A program made the position numbers and the translations under genes. Below are positions 55,139 to 64,000 of a stretch of 64,000 nucleotides of DNA, in pieces. The notes under the pieces were generated by a model. The model was given only the letters and a program-made list of their open reading frames with translations, had not been told where the DNA came from and made no database searches. Within the stretch, counting starts at the first letter, position 1, and each line of letters opens with the position of its first letter. The stretch is from Lithospermum erythrorhizon (taxonomy: Eukaryota > Streptophyta > Magnoliopsida > Boraginales > Boraginaceae): NCBI GenBank assembly GCA_019722365.1, contig JADFUC010000750.1, forward strand, positions 1,178,001 through 1,242,000, read 5' to 3'.

Positions 55139-58100
55139 TTAAGGATTACTGGCTCCATATTGATTATTGATTGGTCCTTTCTCGACCGGGGTACCATTAC
55201 TACTCGTCGGATTAATTTGCGCTGCATTGCCTGTTAGGAAAAAAAACTCAAATTATCTAGATAGAATCCAACTAGTATTGTACACATATTGTTGAGGACT
55301 AACCCTTGTAACAGCTACATATTTACTGGGATTATTTCGACAATTAATTTTAGGTCTAACCTGCAGATGCAGCAGTGATGACTGCTGCAGCTGTTCTTTG
55401 TTTTTGTTTATGGATGGCGATTGCCCCTACAATACCAGAGATGAGAGCAAACGCACCAACGATTCCAAGTACGATAGGCAGCTTACTACTCTTCCTTTTT
55501 CAAGATGGACTATAATTGTAAGTTGGGGTGTAAGTGTAAGTTGTAGGAGGGGGGTAGTCATTACTCCCACTACCATATGGTGGACTTGTGCTACTACCTG
55601 GTGGTGATGGACTATTGCCTGAACCTAATCCAGGATTGCCTGAAAAACTATCATACCATTCAAACAAGAATGTCATTGATTGATGAGATGCATTATTCAA
55701 TAACTATTAAACAATAAAAAAATGTCTAATTTGCTTTGTTTAATTTGTTCCTTTTCCAATGACCCAAAAAAGTATTTAAAAAATGTGTTAATGTGACTAA
55801 AATTAGTATAATTAGCCATATGAAAAAATGAGTAGTAATAGACCTATGAAAAAATGACAAAGTAACTGGACTATATGATTTGCATTTAGCTTACTCTTTG
55901 ACAAGATTCTTATTGTTTGCCAATGAAGATGGTATTGGCCCCGTGAATCGATTGTTCGACAAATCCCTTCAAATTTATGCACCAAATTAGATAATAAATA
56001 TTACTCTCATTTCAAAAAGATTGTTCAGTTTTATTTTCAATAATGATCAAAATTAAAAAATTTAAAACTTTAATAAACACACATAACTTTTATTTGAATT
56101 AAGATTATCATCTCTTAATGGAAACTTATATTAAAAATACTAGTAATTGATATATTTTATGCAATATAATATAAAAATATTTGAGTTCAAAAAAAGATTA
56201 ATCATCAAAATTTAAAATTGAACAATCTTTTTAAGTTTGATGTGCATAGTATATGTGTATTTAAATATATTATTGTAAATATACAATGCTAACTCACAAT
56301 TTTTTGAGATAAGTAAAATAACTGAAAAATAAAGGAATAGGTCCACTCAGTGAATTGTCATGTAAATCGCTGCAATGAAAAAATATAGTAAGGAATTACC
56401 AATTGAAAAAGGTTCAGGATTAATGAGAAGGAGTGCGGAAAAATATTACTCATAAAATAAAACCATGGGGGTTAAGTTGGATTATTTATCTAATACTAAC
56501 ACCAGGGTTAAATTGCTCGCCAATAAGATTAATTCAATGTTACAATTGTGAGTTAATTGAACATCATGTATTACACACAATATAAGGTAGTTACGATGCA
56601 ATTATCGAATTTATGGCATACGATTTCATCTTAAGCAATGTGTTTTGAGGCACCAATAGGAATATAGGGAAACAGGCAAAATTCTAAAGGCTAAGGAACA
56701 AACTTTGTATGTATTACATTATTTCAAGAGCTGTGAGGTAGGAACTAAAATCTGGAAGTTCACCACTAAGCTTTCTGCTACCAAGTTTCCTGTAATCCAT
56801 ACAATATTTTTAAAACTCAAAAAGGGTAAATTATTAGACATAAAGTTAAGTAAATAAAATTGATTAAAATATTCAATATTAAAAGAATAAATCTGTACTT
56901 AAAGTATAATGAAGATGAGATGAGATGAGTTTTTTGTTTTTGTTTTGAATGAATAAACTTACAAGGCAGTGACCCGATAAGGATAATAATAACTGCATTC
57001 GATCCATGTCAACTTTACTGGATAACATGGATCAACAACTGTCTCATCCAATTGGGGATACACTAGAGCAAGGGTAGCAAGTCCAAGTACTGAATCATCA
57101 AAACAGAATTATGAATCACAAATATAATCTTATCTATTTACACATTAGCAAAATGAAAAGGGGTTCAAAATAAATTATACACATAATTCTATCAATAAAC
57201 TTAAATACCACTCGTCGGAACTTTAATTTAGGCTTTTCTAAATATCGAGGATAATCTTTTCCCAAATGCTTCGATTCTTCTTTTAATTATATTATTAAAA
57301 GGTTAAAAATTAAATATTATGGAAATATTTTTAAAAAGATAAATCCAATTACATAAATTATATATTTTTTTAGAATAATGAATAATTAATAATTGATAGT
57401 CGAAGATTGATTCAAAAAATCGAAAACGACAATAAAGTGAATTGGAGGAAATATCATATACAACTTGATCGAGTTGGATTATTCTACCACATTAAAAAAG
57501 CTAATTAATGTTTAATTAACACTCACCTTAGTTATTATTTATTAAATATCGATTGAATCATCGCCTTGCATTTCTTAATGCTATTGGAAAGTCATTTTCA
57601 TATAACTAATCTCATTTGGAATTGGGTTTGGTTATAGTCTTACAGATATCCTTAGGCTACTAAACAGATAAACAACATATATAACACGTAAATTACTTTG
57701 ATTAAACACAATATTTCCCCATAATTATTGAGATACTTCCTTAGTTCACGAAAGATATTTACATTTGATTTTTATAGTTGAACTTTGGTATATATTTTAT
57801 TTGTGTTTATACGTTGATATATTTTTAAGTGAATATTATATAACTTATGAATAAAAATATTGGAATCAATTATTGACAAAAATTAATAAATTCAATGTGA
57901 TGTCTTTTAAAGAATGAAATAATAGTAACATAGGTTTAATTACGCACCGTCATATGTATTCGTATATTGGGCCCTAACAAGCACCACCCTTGAACCTGGA
58001 TGTAAAATACATCATTTTAAGTTTGCCCAATTTCTTCTAGATAAAGGCATGTTACAACAACTAACCATGAATATAAAGCCGAAACACCATTTTGAGATAA

Positions 58101-58212
58101 ATTAACGAAAAAAAAATGAAGATAATATAGGTGCTCTTTAATTACCATTTTGCAACACCAAGAGAAGGCAGATAGATAAGAAAAGTGATCTAATGTTATT
58201 GCTGGCTCCCAT
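55139..58212 (-). pseudogene. LRR receptor-like protein without kinase; in-frame TGA before the transmembrane segment
   Basis: Eight exons fit on the minus strand with closed phases: 58212-58146, 57995-57948, 57089-56963, 56789-56718, 56369-56298, 55966-55895, 55647-55361 and 55230-55139 (279 codons). The model has a signal peptide (MGASNNIRSLFLSICLLLVL), then LATLALVYPQLDETVVDPCY, the linker that in malectin-like LRR kinases precedes the repeats. Three LRRs follow over 72-bp exons (TALKLGSRKLSGELPDFSSY; DLHDNSLSGPIPLFFSYF; DLSNNRFTGPIPSSLANNKN). A Pro/Ser/Tyr-rich stalk is followed by a predicted helix LPIVLGIVGAFALISGIVGA and a tail of about 48 residues without a kinase. Codon 202 is TGA (55502-55500), just before the helix. 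If real, the product is a 201-residue secreted LRR protein. Otherwise the gene is recently broken or carries a base error. The malectin-like domain is nearly absent. Confidence 0.75.
56003..56245. mobile_element. fold-back MITE in intron 5 of the LRR gene
   Basis: The left arm AAAAAGATTGTTCAGTTTTA and the right arm, read inverted, AAAAAGATTGTTCAATTTTA pair over about 50 bp with mismatches. The same AGATTGTTCA-type end recurs elsewhere in this window (58328, 59178, 63557). No coding capacity. Confidence 0.6.
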
Positions 58213-58319
58213 GGCGTATGAGCAGAGGTTCAGTTCTACACGTGCATACATATAACTTTGAGATCGTTATTTATAAGAATGAACTACATAAGATGAGCAT
58301 AAATATTTTTATATATTTA

Positions 58320-58578
58320 CGTTTTGTCAAAAAATTATTCACTTTTGATTTTTTGATAGTTTTATTTTTTCAAGTTTGACATTAAATATTTTTATTTGTG
58401 TTGTATAATATTTTATGAAAACTATATCAATGAAAAATACATTTCAAATTTTTTCCATTGATATATTTTTCATCAAATATCATACAATATAAACAAAAAA
58501 TATTTAAGGTTAAATTTGAAAAAGTAAAACTATCAAAAAATCAAAAGTGAACAATCTTTTAGTAACGGAAGGAGTATA
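58320..58578. mobile_element. Stowaway-like fold-back MITE upstream of the LRR gene
   Basis: Arms of about 110 bp are near-perfect inverted repeats: TTCACTTTTGATTTTTTGAT on the left and ATCAAAAAATCAAAAGTGAA on the right, extending to TATATCAATG / CATTGATATA. The right end AACGGAAGGAGTATA is a Stowaway-type terminus (CTCCCTCCGTT, inverted). It sits about 110 bases upstream of the LRR gene ATG. Confidence 0.75.
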
Positions 58579-59680
58579 TGATAATACTGATTCTATTTCA
58601 TTTTTATGGTATTTCTAAATTGCAAGTCGGTTAGTCACATTACATATATTAGTAAGATTACGCGCTCCTTGAAGTTGATTATCATATGATAATAAGGAAT
58701 TATTACTACTAGTTGCTACTACTTTATATGTTCAAGTGGAAAGCGTTGACATATATATAAAAAATTAAAAATTGATCAAGTCTCTAAAAATGAAGAGCAA
58801 GCTGGTCGTGCATGCATCATTAACATTGACATTGATTTTTCTTAATTTTCATTCAGTGGATGTTCCAGGGAAGTTCGAAGTTCGGTGCATGTATTGTTGA
58901 CTTAATTTTTTTAGTTTTCAGTAGGAATATCAATTTTAATCTGTAAAAAAAATAAAAAAAATAATCTGTAAAAATACCCATATGTGGAGACGGATAATAA
59001 TGGCAGAGGAAATTAAATTATGCCAAAGCAAACACAATTTTATGACATGCTTACTATTTTCATCTTCGAAATCAATACTCATCAGTTATCAAGTTAATTC
59101 CGATCCCTAACACCACAAATGTGTTTCAGACAACAATTATACACATTGTATTGTTGCGTCGATATATTTAAATTAAGATAGTCCAATTTATTTTTTCAAT
59201 AATCAAAATTAACAAATTTTGATATTTTAATTAATCCAAACAACTTTAGTTTGAATCAAAATTAAAATCATTATAATCAACACATTATAGCTTAGCTAAC
59301 ATACGACATGGTAGCCATAGGAAAAGCAAATGCCAGAGCTTATTATTGTAGCATATAATCATCCACCAGTGTGTAGATTACTTATGTAACAACCTCATAC
59401 AATCATCATACCATAATACTAGTTAAGAGTTCATTATTCTACATTATACTAAAACAGGTCCGAAAAATGAACACACATCACCGACCAGAGACTCAAAAAG
59501 GCTCAGGGTATTAAAATGATGACCAAAATACAGTCATCAACTCCCCTTCAGTTTCCTCATAATCCAATCCCAGTTTTAACATGCTGGTCCATATACCGTA
59601 ATATAGCAGTAAGCTAAGTACTACTACAATTTAATAATTCTAATGAAGCTCAGCGTTTAGTTGCTTTTAGCCAGATAGAC
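58579..59680. other. intergenic between the LRR gene and ABCF1 3' end
   Basis: No gene seen. A further piece of the AGATTGTCCA-type repeat family lies at 59178-59270. The 3' UTR of ABCF1 probably occupies the last 200-300 bases. Confidence 0.4.
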
Positions 59681-62600
59681 TCACAGACCAGCCTTCGCCT
59701 TCAAATGTTGCTTGAAGTCCATAATGTCTCCTCCCCACTTTGTCACTGCCTGATTTTCACATACCCATATCTCACGTGCTACTTGGTTGATCAGCCTGAA
59801 GTCGTGACTGACGAGGACCAGACCACCATCCCACTCGTTCAACGCCTCTGCCAGTGAATCAATAGTTTCGATATCAAGATGATTTGTGGGTTCATCCAAC
59901 AGCAACATGTGTGGCTGCCTGAAAGCTAACCATGCAAAAATGACACGACTCCTCTGTCCATCAGAGATGTTCTTCATCGGCATTACTTGAGCTTTCCCTG
60001 ATAGCCCAAACTTCCCAATCGCTGCCCTCATTTTCTCTTCCTCGTTTCCAGGGTACTCCTTAATCATGAACTGCAGGGCAGACAATTCTGTGTCAATCTT
60101 TTCAGCCAAGTGTTGGTGGAACTGAGCAATCTTCAAATGGTTATGCCGCCTGACCATACCATCTGTTGGCATCAAATCTCCAGTCATCAACTTCAGAAGG
60201 GTACTCTTACCAGCCCCATTGGGTCCTACCAGTGCAACCCTTGAGTCAAGGTCAACACCAAAGTCTAGGTTCCTATAGATGAGATTGTCAGGTGTATAGC
60301 CAAAGGCAACTTCCACAAACTGAAGAACAGGAGGAGGGAGCTTGCCCACATCAACAAACCGGAAAACCAGAATTGAATCTCTAGCAACTTTCTCTGTGAG
60401 CCCACCGCGTTCCATTTTCGCTAAAGTTTTCTCCTTACTCTGAGCCTGGCGAGCAAGCTTGGCTGACCCGTGACCAAATCTGGCAATGTATTCCTTCATG
60501 TGAGAAATCTGCTCCTGCTCCCACTTATATTGTTTCATCTGGTTTTCTTCAAGCTCAGAGCGAGTTTGGAGATACTGATCGAAATTACCAGTATATATCT
60601 TTATTTTCTTACTCTGCATGTGGATAATGTTGGTACAGACCCCATTGAGAAAATCCTGGGAATGTGACACTACAACAAGAATACGGTCAAATTTCTTCAA
60701 TGTCTCCTCCAACCAGACACATGCCTCCAAGTCTGTAATCAAGAAAAATGATTATTACTGATGAGCATTATGGAAAAGTGATGGAACAAAGAACTTGTAA
60801 ATATATAATACAACAGGAATCTACACAAACGGCCTATAACACCATTAACTGAAAATTAGAAATCATAAGAGAAACCAACAATGATTTTTTGTTGAATACT
60901 CATCAACTGGAAAAACCAAATCTATTCTAAATGTTCAAACAAATAAACAAATCTACAAATCGAAACCAACCACCACTTTACACAAGAAGCTAATAAATAG
61001 TCAAACAAGTATATATTATCCTCAAAGGAAGTTAACAATCTTGATTAGTTTGCTCAAAGCATACCGAGATGATTTGTAGGCTCGTCAAGTAAGAGGATTG
61101 TTGGGTTCATAAAAAGGGCACGAGCAAGTGCAATTCTCATTCTCCAACCACCAGAAAAATCTCGTGTTTTCTTCGCTTGCATCTCCTTGTCAAAACCAAG
61201 ACCAAAGAGAATCTCAGCAGCACGTTTCTCAGCGGTTGAGGCATCCAATGCATCCAGCCGTTCGTAAATACGTTCAAGTTGCTCTCCACCACCATCGTCC
61301 TGAAGTCGCGCAAATGAAAAATAGAAAACATATTATTAAAATAATAGATCTCAATAGTAACTCTGCAATAGCAACAACCTACCTGTGCAACCAATTCTTC
61401 CACTTCCTTTTCCAATTTTATCCTCTCCTCATCACAGTTTATGACAGCCTCAAGTGAAGACATATCAGAAGCTTCAATCTCTCGGGAAAGATGAAAAATA
61501 TCCATATGCTCTGGTATAGGAAGTTCACGACACCCTATTGAAGTAAGAAGAGTAGACTTCCCACAGCCATTCAATCCAAGCAAACCATATCGTCTGAAGA
61601 TAGAGTAAACACATAAATATGGCCTCAGGTGAACTCATAGAAACCAAAATACTGAAGGTCACAAGAAGCAAATAACATGCAAACCTGCCATAGTTAAGCT
61701 CCAATTCAGAATCGACTATTAGATCGTGACCATGGAAAGTAAGAGACAGAGACTCGATCTGCAGAGATCACAAGTATTGAGTTGGGATAGAAGACATTAG
61801 CTAAACATAATTTGAAAGAAATGGAACAGAAATGATGGATCTAATACGAAGAATTGCGGTGATCAATGTCTATCCAACAACATTATGTCCTTCATTTAAA
61901 TCCCCAGAAGTGCAAGTAAAATGGGCCACGCAGACAAATTCATTTATTCAAATATCTACCATTCAAGGACATCATAAACAAAAACATCATATCTACAACG
62001 ATATTACCAGGTGGTCAGTAATAAATACATCAAATTTAGATTAGTTAATTAAACACCAACCAATATGCTTCTTTTGTTGCTATGGACAATGATAATAAGA
62101 CAATCACTACATGTGGAGCCAAGAACATTGTTTTCATAAGCATCTAAAGAGGGAAAATCATAGAGTAGGACCACAAAGGATACTGCAGCGAACCAACAGA
62201 CATGAAGAACCTATACATCTTCCTAAAGTCACTTGATACGTTGATACGCTCAACGAAGGGCGCCCCCGCACGGCTAGTCCATCACCAATGTGGGGAGGTT
62301 ATCCGAGATGTGCCTCAGATGGGTCCGTAGTCACCCCATACACAGCGCCCAGCAAAAAAAACTAAATATGGAATGGTGCATATGGATTAGACAAAAAAAA
62401 ACTAACTAAAGAAGGCATCTCACACACAGAAAAATGTTCCATATTAGCACCTTTTTACTTGCTAACTACATCATTATGATGAGGAAGAACTGAAAACATT
62501 CACTATTCAGAATTTCATATCAAACAAAGCAATTGAATTAATTAAATAAATATAACCTTTTCAACCGGCAGACCACCAATACACAGGGGAAGTAAAACAT

Positions 62601-63475
62601 GAAATTGCCTACATTTCATGAACATGATAAAATCATATGTTTACATAAAGGAGTCCATAATGACTAGCATTTACTAAGAGTGAAGAATTAATGGTGCAAA
62701 ACAACCAATATAGTTGTAGACATTTCTTCCCATCTGGTATTCGTTGTACATTTTCACTTCTTATTTAGCTTAATGATTACCACATCTCTAAATTATCTCA
62801 GCACACCACTTACCTCTAATCTGACAGCAGCCCAACTGAGTATGGCTGCAAGCCTAGAAGGAAAAAAGTCACTTGTAAATATGAACGGAGACTCACTTCA
62901 GAATGTATAAAAAACTGAAGTAGATGAATTATCATTTTTTCCTTTCGCAATATAGCATTAGGGCAAGTCAAGTAATTTGACCCAAATAGGCACACAGATA
63001 CACAGAATCCGTATCCACTGAAACCAATAAATTCTGTCAAAAAATTAAATAAGTTGAATATTCGGTAGTACATGCACAGGTTCGACTGAGTGCAGTTCAA
63101 ATACACATGTATTTCAAAAACATACAATACCCATAAACTAAATTCCCTACGTAAATAGAAAAACACAAATAGAGATCAATTCTTTATGATATAATTAATA
63201 AAACACTACACCAATTAGAAATAAATCAAAACCACAATACAAGAATCTAGAAAGCTCACCCGAATATCTCTAGACAAGGGATGAGAACACAATACACCAG
63301 TACATGTCCGATCAGATATGTGAAGAGACTCGACTCCATTTGCTAAGCTACTAGCGCTGCCACTTTCAGCAGCAGCTGCTTTAGCAGCAGCTTGTGCTGC
63401 CACTTTCCCCCCTCTTTTCGCAGCTGCTGCAGCCTTCTTTTGCGCTGCCTTCTTCTTGCTTGCGTCAGACACCAT
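59681..63475 (-). CDS. ABCF1: ABC transporter F family member 1 (GCN-type, soluble twin-ATPase)
   Basis: This encodes a cytosolic ABC-F ATPase without membrane domains, related to yeast Arb1/GCN20 proteins that act on ribosomes. Five exons on the minus strand: 63475-63260, 61758-61685, 61593-61383, 61299-61065 and 60732-59681, summing to 596 codons with stop (595 residues, the size of the Arabidopsis protein). The N-terminus [20 protein letters not shown] is Lys/Ala-rich, followed by [23 protein letters not shown]1 has GLNGCGKST (103-111), signature FSGGW (215-219) and LLLDEPT (236-242). The linker includes [23 protein letters not shown]2 has GPNGAGKST (415-423), a degenerate signature ISDGQ (501-505) and LLLDEPT (522-528). 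The protein ends KAKAGL. All motifs are intact. The 1.5-kb first intron holds a GC-rich insertion of unknown type. Confidence 0.98.
62238..62352 (+). mobile_element. GC-rich insertion with an A-rich tail in ABCF1 intron 1 (possible SINE-like retroposon)
   Basis: About 105 bases (GGGCGCCCCCGCACGGCTAG, TGTGGGGAGGTTATCCGAG, ATGGGTCCGTAGTCACCCC) differ sharply from the AT-rich intron and are followed by CAGCAAAAAAAACTAAA. No clear pol III A/B boxes and no coding frame are seen, so the class is uncertain. Confidence 0.3.
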
Positions 63476-63524
63476 TCCTTCAAATACCCAACAAATCCAT
63501 AATTAAAAAAACGAAGAAAATTAT

Positions 63525-64000
63525 AATCAATTAATACTACCTCCAATCTAAAAAGATTGTCCAGTTTGTTTTTCCAATGGTCAAAATTAACAAAATTTGC
63601 AGTATTAATTGATGCACCCAACTTTAAAATTTAATAAAAATTATCATGTTAATACTCCGTAGTATATTTTTTATCTATACACAAAAAATCAGTAATCAAA
63701 AAAGAAAATCGTAATCAATTAATACTAGGTCCATCCCAAAATAATAACCCACTTTGATTATTTCAATTGTAGAAATTAACCAGCTTTTCGGTGTTAATTG
63801 ATACACAAAATATAGAATTTAAACTAAATTATCATGTTAATAATGAAATATATTTCTCACTAATCAAATAAACAATGAAAACCGTAATCAATTAATACTA
63901 GCTCCATCCAATTTGTTATTCCAATTGTCAGAAATTAAACAAACTTGATATATTAATTGACTTGGAGAGCAACTAATTGAATCAAAATTATCATACTAAT
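63525..64000. repeat. ~165-190-bp tandem repeat (three units) upstream of ABCF1
   Basis: Three units each begin near (A)ATCAATTAATACTA followed by a variant of GCTCCATCCAA (63523, 63713 and 63889). They continue with TTCCAATTGTCAGAAATTAA-like sequence, then TTAATTGATACAC, and end ATTATCATGTTAATA. The unit start resembles the MITE ends elsewhere in the window, so the array may come from tandem MITE copies. It starts only about 50 bases upstream of the ABCF1 ATG and runs off the right edge. Confidence 0.7.

Overview
This is a window of nuclear DNA from a flowering plant. It is AT-rich, its genes are split by GT-AG introns, and every recognisable protein is a plant family member: plant-type PIG-A, the beta3 subunit of SnRK1, MED19 with a KHKKHK-rich tail, CDC48, ABCF1, and a small secreted peptide precursor. 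A core eudicot is the safest call. Caryophyllales is possible but only a guess. No prokaryotic, organellar or viral gene was recognised.

Layout. Positions 307-1737 (minus) hold the last-but-few exons of a PIG-A gene that runs off the left edge; its N-terminal half is not visible. Positions 1738-6060 are AT-rich with a 62-base poly(A) run. Positions 6060-19000 are a graveyard of LTR retroelements: a GC-richer repeat block, a plus-strand Copia element (LTRs near 8300-8769 and 12830-13235) that appears nested inside a minus-strand Copia element (integrase and reverse transcriptase remnants at 14460-13236), then a broken Ty3/gypsy-like tract. Positions 19900-23500 are intergenic with a 340-bp fold-back element.

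Positions 23528-33740 carry two minus-strand genes, KINB3 (SnRK1 beta3) and MED19 (Mediator), whose untranslated first exons and 5'-UTR introns look related to each other. Positions 36000-41220 hold two degenerate hAT-type DNA transposons with palindromic subterminal repeats, followed by a roughly 1-kb (ATT)n low-complexity tract. A single-exon 99-residue secreted peptide precursor with an IDA-like core lies at 46344-46643 (plus).

The right quarter is gene-dense and entirely on the minus strand: a complete nine-exon CDC48 (807 codons), an eight-exon LRR receptor-like protein gene without kinase and with an in-frame TGA before its transmembrane segment, and a complete five-exon ABCF1 (595 codons). 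I rebuilt these models exon by exon; all reading phases close.

Functionally the genes are unlinked housekeeping and regulatory functions (GPI-anchor synthesis, energy signalling, transcription, protein extraction, translation-associated ABC-F). I see no operon-like or clustered pathway. The most interesting signals are a tandem array in CDC48 intron 2 that repeats the exon-2 end and its region, the shared leader of KINB3 and MED19, the stop-interrupted receptor-like gene, and the IDA-like peptide.
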